DNA from: Candidatus Protistibacter heckmannii
GTDB taxonomy: Bacteria; Pseudomonadota; Gammaproteobacteria; Burkholderiales; Burkholderiaceae
DNA length: 64,000 bases
NCBI GenBank assembly: GCA_025050535.1
Contig: JALBVF010000006.1
Coordinates: 1-64,000, forward strand
Direction: 5' to 3'
Part shown: in pieces, positions 9,592 through 18,170 of the stretch
Position numbering within the stretch: the stretch's first letter is position 1
Layout: every line of letters begins with the position of its first letter
Notes under the pieces: model-generated
The model's input: the letters and a program-made list of their open reading frames with translations, nothing else
Database searches by the model: none
Told to the model about the DNA's origin: nothing
Made by a program: the position numbers and the translations under genes

Positions 9592-10588
9592 TCAATCCGG
9601 CTTGATGTGCCGCGCCGCGACCACGCTGCGCCACTTCTGGATGTCGTCGCGGATATAGGCGGAGAACTGATCCGGCGTGCCGCCCACCCGCTCCATGCCG
9701 ATGCCGACGAAACGTTCGCGCACGTCGGGCTTGGCGAGGATCTGGTTCACCTCCTTGTTCAACTGGTCGACGATCGCCGCGGGCAGCTTGGCCGGGCCCA
9801 CGAGGCCGAACCAGATGTAGACCTCGGCGCCAGCGAAGCCCTGCTCGCCCAGCGAAGGCACGTCGGGCAGCAGCGCTGAGCGCGTCGAGCCGAACACGCC
9901 GATGGCGCGCAGCCGGCCGCTCTTGATGTGCGGCAGGAGCGTGACGATCGGATGGATGCCGGCGGCCACGCGCCCGCCCACCAGATCGGTGATCGCCGGC
10001 GCGTCGCCCTTGTAGGGGATGTGTGCGAGGTTGGCCTTGGCGATGTAGTCGAGCAGCTCCAGCGCCAGATTCGGCGCGGTGCCGTTGCCAGGGCTGGAGA
10101 CGTTGCTGAAGGCGGGGTCCTTGGCGCTGCGCGCCAGCAGGTCCTTGACGTTCTTCACCTGCGAATCGTCAGGCACCATCAGGAACAGCGGCGCGCGCGA
10201 TGGGCGTGAAGTCCTTCTGCGTGTCGTAGGGCAGGTCCGGATACAGCGCCGGATTCGTGGTGTGCGGCGCGGCCACCATGATCAGGTTGTAGCCGTCGGG
10301 CGGCGAATGCGCGATCACCTCGGAGGCGATGCGCGTGTTCGCGCCGGGCCGGTTCTCGACGATGATCTGCTGCTTGAGGCGCGTGCCCAGGCGCTCGACG
10401 ACCAGGCGCGTGGCGATGTCGTTGGAGCCGCCCACCGCGAAGGGCGAGATGACGCGGATAGGCTTGGACGGCCACTCCTGCACCACCGCGCCGCCCGCTC
10501 CCGCCAGCGCCAATGCCGCCGCGACGCCCGCCGCCAAGGCCATGCGCCCACCCACGCGCCCACCCATGCGCGCAAGACTGCGCGTCAT
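9592..10588 (-). pseudogene. Bug/TctC-family tripartite tricarboxylate transporter substrate-binding protein, frameshifted
   Basis: Periplasmic solute-binding protein of the Bug family, which is expanded in Bordetella and relatives. It has a signal peptide (LAAGVAAALALAGAGG) and the family start WPSKPIRVISPFAVGGSNDIATR. The N-terminal frame ends at about 10,169 after DFTPIARAAVPDGA. The C-terminal part, in another frame, begins around VPDDSQVKNVKDLL and runs to 9,592. Joining the two around the GC-dinucleotide run at 10,190-10,200 restores the expected LFLMVPDD continuity, so a single indel explains the break. Either a slippage mutation or a sequencing error is possible. Confidence 0.87.
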
Positions 10589-10650
10589 CTTCCGCGCGGC
10601 GAGCCACGCGCTTTCGACTACTCAGTTCATTGCGTCTCCTCCTGCTTGAG

Positions 10651-11769
10651 TTATTGCTTGAGCATGCGCTTGACGATATTCAATAAATGGATCTGGCTGG
10701 TGCCTTTGTGGAGACGGAACAGCCGCACGTCGTGGTACAGCATTTCGATCGGCCCGCCGATGTCGGCGCAATAGCCCGCGCCGCCGAAGATCTGAACCAC
10801 ACGGTCGGCAACGCGGCCGCACATCTTGGACGCGAAGTACTTGCAGATGTAAGCCTCGGTGGTCACGTCCACGCCGGCGTCGCGCTTGCGCGCCGTCTCC
10901 ATCACCCGGCAGCGCGCCGCTTCGATCTCCACGCGCGACTCGGCGAGCATCGCCTGCACGAGCTGGAAATCGGCGATCGGCCGGCCAAACTGTTTGCGCT
11001 GGCGCATGTGGCGCAGCGCCTCGTCGAGCATGCGGATGGCCGGGCCGATGCACAGCGCGGCGAGATTGATGCGCTGCTTGTTCAGCGCCTTCATCGCCGT
11101 GACGAAGCCCTGGCCGGGCACGCCGCCGAGCATGCTGTCCTCGCCCACGCGCACGTCCTTGAGCCACACCTCCGACACCGGCGAGCCGGCCTGGCCCATC
11201 TTGCGGTGCTCGGGCGGCGTGGACAGGCCCGGCGTGCCGCGCTCGACAAGAAAGGCGCTGATGCCACGGCTGCTCCTGTCCCCGGGATCAGTGCGCGCGA
11301 AGACGGTGAACATATCGGCGATGGGTGCATTGGTGATGTAGCGCTTGGTGCCGTTGAACACCCAGCCGCCGCCCTCGGGTGCGGCGCTGCTGCGCAGGGC
11401 GGTGGCGTCGGAGCCAGCCTCGGGCTCGGTGAGCGCGAGGCAGCAGGTGACCGCGCCGCTCGCCAGCAGCGGAAGCCACTTGCGCTTCTTCGCCTCGGTG
11501 CCGTCCTGGATCAGGCCCTCGACGTCGATGCCGGTGTTGGTGCCGGCGCGCGCGCGAAAGGCGGTGGCCGCCTGCGAGAGCTCCATGTTCGCCATTGCCA
11601 GCTCTTCTGTGCTCAGGCCCGCGCCGCCATAGGACTCGGGAATGCTCCAGCCGAAATAGCCGCGCTGGCGCATCTCCTCGACCAGCGGCTCGGGAATCAC
11701 GTTGCGCGCCACGACCTCGGCCTCGGCGGTAATCGCCAGCTTGCGCACGAAGGCGCGGATGTCGGCCAA
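10651..11769 (-). CDS. Acyl-CoA dehydrogenase family protein; native start probably disrupted
   Basis: FAD-dependent alpha,beta-dehydrogenation of an acyl-CoA; the substrate is unknown. Family signatures are present: YGGAGLSTEE, CLALTEPEAGSDATAL (flavin contact), ITNAPIADMFTVFART, the QRKQFGRPIADFQ block and IFGGAGYCADIGGPIEMLYHDVRLFRLHKGTSQI. The listed start is TTG 11769. A better native start is ATG 11802, which overlaps the stop of the upstream IclR gene as TGATG, but its third codon is TGA (11794-11796) and the frame then continues NQEANTARLADIRAF. This suggests a nonsense mutation. The gene is downstream of the IclR regulator and next to the Bug gene, so it belongs to a catabolic cluster. 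Confidence 0.82.
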   Translation of the reverse strand: MADIRAFVRKLAITAEAEVVARNVIPEPLVEEMRQRGYFGWSIPESYGGAGLSTEELAMANMELSQAATAFRARAGTNTGIDVEGLIQDGTEAKKRKWLPLLASGAVTCCLALTEPEAGSDATALRSSAAPEGGGWVFNGTKRYITNAPIADMFTVFARTDPGDRSSRGISAFLVERGTPGLSTPPEHRKMGQAGSPVSEVWLKDVRVGEDSMLGGVPGQGFVTAMKALNKQRINLAALCIGPAIRMLDEALRHMRQRKQFGRPIADFQLVQAMLAESRVEIEAARCRVMETARKRDAGVDVTTEAYICKYFASKMCGRVADRVVQIFGGAGYCADIGGPIEMLYHDVRLFRLHKGTSQIHLLNIVKRMLKQ

Positions 11770-11801
11770 TCGGGCGGTGTTGGCTTCTTGGTTTCAGATC
11801 A

Positions 11802-12721
11802 TCAACATTTCCCGTTTGGGTTGAACATCACGGCATAGGCGCGCTCGATGTCGCACACCGCCTGTAGAAGACGCGGCGCCACCTTGCGCTCCATCGTCCC
11901 CGTGCGCAGGCCGCCCTGACGGCCGAGCGTGGATCTGGTGCAGTTCAGCGCCAGCAGCGGATGGTCGCGCGGGCCGGCGCGCACTGGCGCGGCCACAGCA
12001 TGGATGTCGCTGTTGAAATCGCCGCGCGCCAGGCAGAAGCCCTCCGCGCGGAAGCGCTCCTCGTCGCCGGCGAGAAAGCCCTTCTCCTCGGCGAAGCGCG
12101 AGGGATTCGCGACGCGCAGGCGGTTGAGGATGGAGGTGCACTCCGCCGCTGGACTCGCCAGAAGCAGCGCGCGGCCGATCGAGGTGGTCAGCAGAAGACG
12201 GGCGCTGCCGATGTCGGGCTGGAGGATGTTGCCGCGGTCCAGGCGCAGCGCGTCTATGTAGACCACTTCCAGCCGGCCGAGCATGCCGAGGTTGACCGTG
12301 CAACTGGTCGCGCGCACCAGCGCCTCCATGTGCGGGCGAGCAATGTGACGCACCTCCAGGCCGGCGAGCATCGGATAGCCGAGCATCAGCACTTCGGGCC
12401 CGAGCCGGTATTTCTGCAGCCGGTCGACGCGCACCAGATAGCCCATCTGCGTGAGCGTGTAGGTCAGCCGCGAGATGGTCGCCTTGGGCAGGCTGGTGCG
12501 CTGGCACAGCTCGCTGTTGCCGAGCAGGAAATCGGTGGGCGTGAAGGCGCGCAGAGTTTCGAGACCGCGCGCGAGATTGACGGTGAACTGGCGTCGCCGG
12601 GCTCCGGCTCGTGGGCGGCGCGCGCGGCGGCGGCCCGAGCGGCTTTCGCGAGCGCGGACCTGGCCGCCGGCGTCGGCGCGGATGCGGGCACGGACTGGAG
12701 CGGAGACGGCGGCTTGGGCAT
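11802..12721 (-). pseudogene. IclR-family transcriptional regulator, frameshifted near its N-terminus
   Basis: IclR regulators pair an N-terminal winged helix with a C-terminal effector-binding domain and often control adjacent aromatic or acyl-CoA catabolism genes. GAGGAGG at 12,731-12,737 fits a start at ATG 12721 (MPKPPSPLQSV). The Ala/Pro-rich leader frame is lost near 12,600. The helix-turn-helix (LCQRTSLPKATISRLTYTL) and effector domain (VVYIDALR, GRALLLAS, then FCLARGDFNSDIHAVAAPV) continue in a different frame to 11,802. A single indel around 12,595-12,605 explains this. The regulator is transcribed toward the acyl-CoA dehydrogenase and divergently from the CoA transferase. Confidence 0.82.
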
Positions 12722-12858
12722 GGTGGGCATCCTCCTCAATCGGAACGGGCGGAGCAACAGATTCATCCATCTGTTCCGCTGTGCGGAACGCAGTCTGGCA
12801 ATTTTTCCGGCGCGCGTCCACAGTGGCCGCAACCCGATTTACCTTTTCCCCGACCCCC

Positions 12859-13991
12859 ATGCTCAAGACTGGAACGCTGCCCCTGCTGCACGGCGTGCGC
12901 ATACTCGACATGGCCACCGTGCTGGCCGCGCCCTTCTCCTCCACGCTCTGCGGCGACCTCGGCGCCGAGGTGGTCAAGCTCGAACTGCCCGACGGCAGCG
13001 ACGCGCTGCGCGGCCTTGCCCCGGTCAAGGGCAAGCTGCCGCTGTACTGGAAGGTGGTCAACCGCGGTAAGCGCGGCATCACGCTCGACGCGTGCAAGCC
13101 GCGCGGCCGTGAAATGCTGCTCGAGATGCTCAAGGACTTCGACGTGCTGGTGGAGAACTTCCGCAGCGGCATGCTCGACCGCTGGGGCCTCACGCTGGAA
13201 GCGATGCACGCGGTCAATCCGCGCCTGATCGTGCTGCGCCTGACCGGCTTCGGCCAGACCGGCCCCTACCGGCAGCGGCCCGGCTTCGCGAGCATCTTCG
13301 AGGCCATGAGCGGGCTCACCAATCTGATCGGCACGCCTGAGAGCGGCCCGCAGCATCCCAACTTCCCCATTGGTGACGTGATCGCCGGCGTCTTCGGCGC
13401 CTTCAGCATCGCCGCCGCGCTGGCGCGCCTGCGCGCCGATCCCGGGGAGCGCTGCTTCGAGATCGACCTCTCGGCCACCGAGGCGGTGTTCTGCCTGCTC
13501 GATCCGCTGGCCGTCGAATACGAGCAGCTCAGCCTGATCCGCGCGCGCCGGCAACCGCGCCAGCTACACCGCCCTCTCGAACATGTACCGCACAGCCGAC
13601 GGCCGCTGGGTCACCCTGGTCGCCTCCTCGGATATGATTTTCCGCCGGCTCTGCGCCGTTATGGGCATGCCGGAGATGCCCGACGACCCGCGCTTCGCCA
13701 CCAATCCCGCGCGCCCTGCTCGATGCGGCCGACGTCCCCTACACCAAGGTCTACGGCATCGAGGACGTGCTGCCCGATCCGCAGGTCCGCGCGCGCGAAG
13801 GCGTGATCCGGCTCGAGGACCCCGACCTGGGCTCCATCCCAGCGCCCTGCGTCGTGCCCCGCGTCGAAGGCCGCAACCACCGGCCGCGCCACGGCGGACC
13901 GGGCATGGGCGAGCACAACGCGGAGTTCTATGGCTGGCTGGGCGTCGATTCGTTCGAGCTGGCCACCCTCAAGGCGGAAGGCGTGATCTGA
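12859..13991 (+). pseudogene. CaiB/BaiF-type (family III) CoA transferase, two frame breaks and an internal deletion
   Basis: Family III CoA transferases move CoA between carboxylic acids. The N-terminus from ATG 12859 is typical (LLHGVRILDMATVLAAPFSSTLCGDLGAEVVKLE, including the glycine-rich CoA region) and contains the conserved RLTGFGQTGPYRQRPGF block with YWKVVNRGKRGITLD before it. The first frame fails near 13,548, next to GC repeats. The middle (NMYRTADGRWVTLVASSDMIF) is in a second frame. At about 13,715 the text jumps from PRFATNPAR to LLDAADVPYTKVYGIEDVL in a third frame, with what appears to be tens of codons missing. Together with the lesions in IclR and the dehydrogenase, this indicates loss of the pathway. 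Confidence 0.88.
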
Positions 13992-14131
13992 GCTGCGCCC
14001 GTCCGCGCCAGGCGGGCCGGGATTCAGCCGAACCCCGCTCCGGCGCGCTTCGCTAGGGGTAAATTCCGGGCTCCCAAGGGGGACATCGAAATGGCGGATA
14101 ATCCCGTTTCAACGTCCTCCCCATACCCGCA

Positions 14132-15103
14132 ATGAAACAATTTCTCGACCTCGTCCGCACCATCCTCGACACCGGCTCCTGGCAGGAAAACCGCACCGGC
14201 GTGCGCACGATCTCGATCCCAGGCGCGATGATGCGCTTCGACCTCCAGGAAGGCTTCCCCGCCATCACCACGCGCAAGCTCGCCTTCAAGGCCGCCGTGG
14301 GCGAACTGGTTGGCTTCCTGCGCGCCAGTCGCAGCGCTGCCGAATTCCGCGCCCTGGGCTGCAAGGTCTGGGACCAGAACGCCAACGAAAACGCCAAGTG
14401 GCTCGCCAATCCATACCGCATGGGCGAGGACGACCTCGGCGACGTCTACGGCGTGCAATGGCGCAAGTGGCTCGCCTACAAGCTGCTCGACGCGGCGCAG
14501 ACCGGCCAGATCGAGGACGCGCAGAAGCGCGGCTACTGCATCGTCTCCGCCCTACAGGACGAAGGCGCGGACAAGGTGCTGCTCTACAAGGCCGTGGACC
14601 AGTTGCGCCAGTGCCTGGACACCATCATCAGCAATCCCTCCGACCGCCGCATCCTCTTCCACGGCTGGAACTGGGCGCAGATCGAGGAGATGGCCCTGCC
14701 GCCCTGCCACCTGCTCTACCAGTTCCTGCCCAACAAGGCCAAGCGCGAGATTTCGCTCTGCCTCTACATCCGCAGCAACGACGTGGGCCTGGGCATCGGC
14801 TTCAACCTCGCCGAGGGCGCCGCGCTGCTGCATCTGGTGGGCCGCCTCACCGGCTATATGCCGCGCTGGTTCACCTATTTCATCGGCGACGCGCACATCT
14901 ACGAGAACCATCTCGACATGCTCAACGAGCAGCTCAAGCGCGAGCCTTTCCCCAGCCCCAAGCTGGTCCTCTCGGACCGCATCCCCGACTACGCCAAGAC
15001 CGACAAGTACGAGCCTGAATGGCTGGAGAAGGTCGAGCCCTCCGACTTCGGCCTCGTCGACTATGAGCATCATGCGCCCCTGACCGCGCCGATGGCGGTG
15101 TGA
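14132..15103 (+). CDS. thyA: Thymidylate synthase
   Basis: Converts dUMP to dTMP using methylene-tetrahydrofolate, which yields dihydrofolate for the adjacent folA product. The catalytic Cys is at about residue 192 in [11 protein letters not shown]. The substrate-binding elements ENRTGVRT, the YGVQWRKW region, RILFHGWNW and [16 protein letters not shown] are present. At 323 aa it is the longer form; extra sequence lies between the N-terminal half and the active-site loop, as in other betaproteobacteria. The stop at 15101-15103 almost abuts the folA start, so translation is likely coupled. Confidence 0.97.
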   Translation: MKQFLDLVRTILDTGSWQENRTGVRTISIPGAMMRFDLQEGFPAITTRKLAFKAAVGELVGFLRASRSAAEFRALGCKVWDQNANENAKWLANPYRMGEDDLGDVYGVQWRKWLAYKLLDAAQTGQIEDAQKRGYCIVSALQDEGADKVLLYKAVDQLRQCLDTIISNPSDRRILFHGWNWAQIEEMALPPCHLLYQFLPNKAKREISLCLYIRSNDVGLGIGFNLAEGAALLHLVGRLTGYMPRWFTYFIGDAHIYENHLDMLNEQLKREPFPSPKLVLSDRIPDYAKTDKYEPEWLEKVEPSDFGLVDYEHHAPLTAPMAV

Positions 15104-15104
15104 C

Positions 15105-15593
15105 TTGGCTCGCATCTCCATCATCGTCGCCCGGGCGAGCAACGGAGTCATCGGACACGAGGGCAAGATGCCCTGGCATCTGCCCGAGGACCTGGCGCAC
15201 TTCAAGCGCACCACCATGGGCGCACCCATCATCATGGGCCGCAAGACCTGGGAATCGATCGGCCGGCCGCTGCCGGGCCGGCGCAATCTCGTGATCACGC
15301 GCAACGCCGGCTACGACGTGCCGGGCGCGGAGCTACAGCCCTCGCTGCGCGCCGCGCTGGAGCGCTGCAAGGAGGTGGAAGAGATTTTCGTGATCGGCGG
15401 CGGGCAGATCTACGCCGAGGCGCTGCTCCTGGCCGACCGGCTGGTGCTCACCGAGATCGGCAAGCCGCTCGAGGGCGATACGCGCTTTCCCGATTTCGAC
15501 AAGAGCCTGTGGCGCGAAGCATCGCGCGAGATGCGCCGCGCACCGCCGCCGCTCGACTGCGACTACGCCTTCGTCGATTACCGGCGCGGCTGA
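15105..15593 (+). CDS. folA: Dihydrofolate reductase
   Basis: NADPH-dependent reduction of dihydrofolate to tetrahydrofolate, completing the thymidylate cycle with ThyA. Motifs: the N-terminal strand ISIIVARASNGVIGHEGKMPWHLPEDL with the active-site acidic residue, GRKTWESIGRPLPGR for NADPH and IFVIGGGQIYAEALLLADRLVLTEI. The length is 162 aa. The only start consistent with the family N-terminus is TTG 15105, one base after the thyA TGA. The unusual start codon together with the close spacing points to translational coupling. Confidence 0.95.
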   Translation: MARISIIVARASNGVIGHEGKMPWHLPEDLAHFKRTTMGAPIIMGRKTWESIGRPLPGRRNLVITRNAGYDVPGAELQPSLRAALERCKEVEEIFVIGGGQIYAEALLLADRLVLTEIGKPLEGDTRFPDFDKSLWREASREMRRAPPPLDCDYAFVDYRRG

Positions 15594-15602
15594 CAGCCGG
15601 GC

Positions 15603-16961
15603 CTACTGCCCGGCGATCGTCATTTCCTCGATCAGCACCGAGCCGGTCTCCTTGGTGCCGCGCACCAGGGAGTCGGCGCCGACCGCGGCGATCTGCTTGA
15701 ACATCTGCTTGAGGTTGCCGGCGATGGTGATCTCCTCCACCGGATAGGCGATCACGCCGTTCTCCACCCAATAGCCCGAGGCGCCGCGCGAATAATCGCC
15801 GGTGACGTAGTTCACGCCCTGTCCCATCAGATCGGACACCAGCAGGCCGGTGCCCATCTTGCGCAGCATGCCGGCGAGGTCGTCAGCGGGCTTGGTGAGC
15901 GAGCTGGTCAGGGCCAGATTGTGCGATCCGCCGGCGTTGCCGGTGGTCTGCATGCCGAGCTTGCGCGCCGAATAGGTCGAGAGGAAATAGCCCTGCACCA
16001 CGCCCTTGGTCACCACCTCGCGAGCCTTCGTGCGCACGCCTTCCTCGTCGAAAGGCGCGCTGCCCATGGCACGCGCGCGGTGCGGTTCCTCGGCGATGCG
16101 GATATGCGGCGCGAAGACGTCCTTGCCCAGGCTGTCGAGCAGGAAGCTCGACTTGCGGTACAGCGCGCCGCCCGACACCGCCTGCACGAAGGCGCCGAGC
16201 AGGCCGGCGGCCAGCGGCGCCTCGAACAGCACCGGGCATTTGCGCGTGGACAGGCCGTGCGCGTTGAGCCGCGCCAGCGCACGCTGCGCCGCATAGCGGC
16301 CGATGTCCTCGGGCTTGGCCAACTGCTCGGCGGAGCGCTGCGAGGAATACCAGTCGTCGCGCTGCATGTTGTCGCCCTTGCCGGCGATCGGCGCGCAGGA
16401 AATGAAATGCCGCGAATAGGCGTAGCCGTCGTTGAAGCCGCGCGTGGTCGCGAGCACGAAATGCGATTGCTGCGCCGACACGCTCGCGCCGTCGCTGTTG
16501 CGGATCAGGGGGCTCACGTCGAGCGCTGCGCGCTCGGCGCGCTTGGCGATGGCCACCGCCTCCTCGGCGCTCACGTTCCAGGGATGGAAGAGGTCCAGGT
16601 CGCGCGGCTTCTTCTCCAGCAGCGCCTCCTCGGCCAAGCTGGTGCAGTCGTCCTCGGCGGTGAAGCGGGCGATGTTGTAGGCCGCCTCCACCGTGGCCGC
16701 GAGCGCGGCATGCGAGAAATCGGAAGTGCTGGCGTTGCCGCGGCGCTGGCCGATGAAGACGGTCACGCAGACCACCTTGTCCTGGTTCTGCTCAATGGTC
16801 TCGATCTGGCCCTTGCGCACGCTCACCGAGAGGCCCGAGCCTTCGGAGATTTCGGTGGCGGCGTCGCTGGCGCCGGCCTTGCGGGCGAGCTTGAGCACGG
16901 AGTCTGCGATGTTGCGCAGTTCTTCGCGGCTGTGGGTGAAGCGTTCGGCGGTGGCGTTCAT
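15603..16961 (-). CDS. pmbA: Metalloprotease PmbA/TldE
   Basis: TldD/PmbA family protein; in other bacteria TldD-TldE matures small peptides and degrades antitoxins. PmbA is the partner subunit and lacks the TldD zinc site. Start ATG 16961 (MNATAERFTHSREEL) gives 452 aa, the usual length. Recognisable blocks are SVRKGQIETIEQNQDKVVCVTVF, PVLFEAPLAAGLLGAFV, GNAGGSHNLAL and LMGQGVNYVTGDYSRGASGYWVENG. The gene is divergent from darP with an 80-bp intergenic region, the standard pairing in betaproteobacteria. Confidence 0.95.
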   Translation of the reverse strand: MNATAERFTHSREELRNIADSVLKLARKAGASDAATEISEGSGLSVSVRKGQIETIEQNQDKVVCVTVFIGQRRGNASTSDFSHAALAATVEAAYNIARFTAEDDCTSLAEEALLEKKPRDLDLFHPWNVSAEEAVAIAKRAERAALDVSPLIRNSDGASVSAQQSHFVLATTRGFNDGYAYSRHFISCAPIAGKGDNMQRDDWYSSQRSAEQLAKPEDIGRYAAQRALARLNAHGLSTRKCPVLFEAPLAAGLLGAFVQAVSGGALYRKSSFLLDSLGKDVFAPHIRIAEEPHRARAMGSAPFDEEGVRTKAREVVTKGVVQGYFLSTYSARKLGMQTTGNAGGSHNLALTSSLTKPADDLAGMLRKMGTGLLVSDLMGQGVNYVTGDYSRGASGYWVENGVIAYPVEEITIAGNLKQMFKQIAAVGADSLVRGTKETGSVLIEEMTIAGQ

Positions 16962-17024
16962 CGTGTCCTGTCCTTGCTTGGCGCCCGCGGGCGGGTGCCG
17001 GAAGGGGGCAATCATAGCAAGAGA

Positions 17025-17030
17025 TACAAT
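17025..17030 (+). promoter_or_regulatory. Candidate -10 box for darP
   Basis: TACAAT sits 10 bp before ATG 17041 in the short pmbA/darP divergent region. No convincing -35 is visible. If it is used, the transcript would have a leader of only a few bases. Confidence 0.35.
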
Positions 17031-17040
17031 CCACCCCATC

Positions 17041-17643
17041 ATGAGCAAAGCAAACCCATCATGGCGCCAGGGCAACACCGCCCAGGATGAGGAAGACGAC
17101 GGCCCCGAGGTCAAGAGTAAGAGCCAGCGCAAGCGCGAGATGCATGCGCTGCAGGACTTGGCCGAAACCCTGGTCGATCTGCCCGGCGAGCGCCTGCTGA
17201 AGGTGCCGCTGGACGAGGGCATGCGTGACGCGGTCATGGAAACGCGCCGCACGCGCAGCCATGAAGGCCGCCGCCGCCAGATGCAATATCTCGGCAAGCT
17301 GATGCGCCGTCTCGACGACGCCGAGGTCGCCGCCATCCAGACCGTGCTCGACAGCTTCCAGGGCGCGAGCAAGGCCGAGACCGCCCTGCTGCACAAGCTG
17401 GAGAACCTGCGCGACAAGCTCATCGCTGACGACGGCGCGATGACCCTGGTCGCCGCCGACTATCCGCAGGCCGACATCCAGGCCCTGCGCGCCCTGGTGC
17501 GCGCCGCGCGCCGCGAGGCCGAGCTGAACAAGCTGCCGGCCAATTCCCGCGCGCTGTTCAAGGCGCTGCGTGTGCTGGTGACGCCGCCAAAGCATGCCGC
17601 GGCCGGCGAGGACGCCGCCGAGGACGAAGACGAGGAAGACTGA
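17041..17643 (+). CDS. darP: DarP (YjgA, DUF615) dual-action ribosomal maturation protein
   Basis: Associates with late 50S ribosomal precursors. The protein is 200 aa, highly charged and mostly helical. It has the family core KSKSQRKREMHALQDLAETLVDL, then EGRRRQMQYLGKLMRRLD and a C-terminal acidic tail (EDAAEDEDEED). The start ATG 17041 fits the conserved N-terminus. The gene is divergent from pmbA and followed within 3 bp by the decayed mog gene. Confidence 0.93.
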   Translation: MSKANPSWRQGNTAQDEEDDGPEVKSKSQRKREMHALQDLAETLVDLPGERLLKVPLDEGMRDAVMETRRTRSHEGRRRQMQYLGKLMRRLDDAEVAAIQTVLDSFQGASKAETALLHKLENLRDKLIADDGAMTLVAADYPQADIQALRALVRAARREAELNKLPANSRALFKALRVLVTPPKHAAAGEDAAEDEDEED

Positions 17644-17646
17644 GCC

Positions 17647-18167
17647 ATGGCCGCCAAACCCGCCCGCTCGCCTCGCCCTGGACGGCCGTGGAGCGCCTGA
17701 TTCCCGATGAACGCGAGGGCATCACGCAGGCCCTGATCGAACTGGTGGACCTGGAGGATTGCGACCTGGTGCTGACCACCGGCGGCACCGGTCCCGCGCG
17801 CCGCGACGTCACGCCCGAGGCTACGCTCGCCGCGGCCACCCGCGAGATGCCCGGCTTCGGCGAGCAGATGCGCCAGATCAGCCTGCGCTTCGTGCCCACC
17901 GCGATTCTGTCGCGCCAGGTCGGCGCGATCCGCGAGATCGACGGCCATGATGCCCTGCTGCTCAACCTGCCGGGTCAGCCCAAGGCCATCAAGGAAACGC
18001 TCGAAGGCCTGCACGACGAACAGGGCGCCGTGCTCGTGCCCGGCATCTTCGCGGCGGTGCCCTACTGCATCGACCTGATCGGCGGGCCGTATATCGAAAC
18101 CCGCACCGACGTCGTCAAGGCCTTCCGGACGAAGAACGCGGTCCGCGGCGCGCAGGCCAAGGCCTGA
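17647..18167 (+). pseudogene. mog: mog (molybdopterin adenylyltransferase), N-terminal part deleted
   Basis: Mog adenylylates molybdopterin before molybdenum insertion. From about 17,690 the sequence is unmistakable: ERLIPDEREGITQALIELVD, LVLTTGGTGPARRDVTPEAT, FGEQMRQISLRFVPTAILSRQVG and LLNLPGQPKAIKETLEG. The family N-terminus (a VSISDRASSG-like strand and a following helix) is absent. ATG 17647 opens a different frame that ends at a TGA after about 17 codons. Roughly 40 codons are missing and the join is out of frame. With msrP also broken, molybdenum-cofactor use seems to be fading in this organism. Confidence 0.88.
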
Positions 18168-18170
18168 CGC

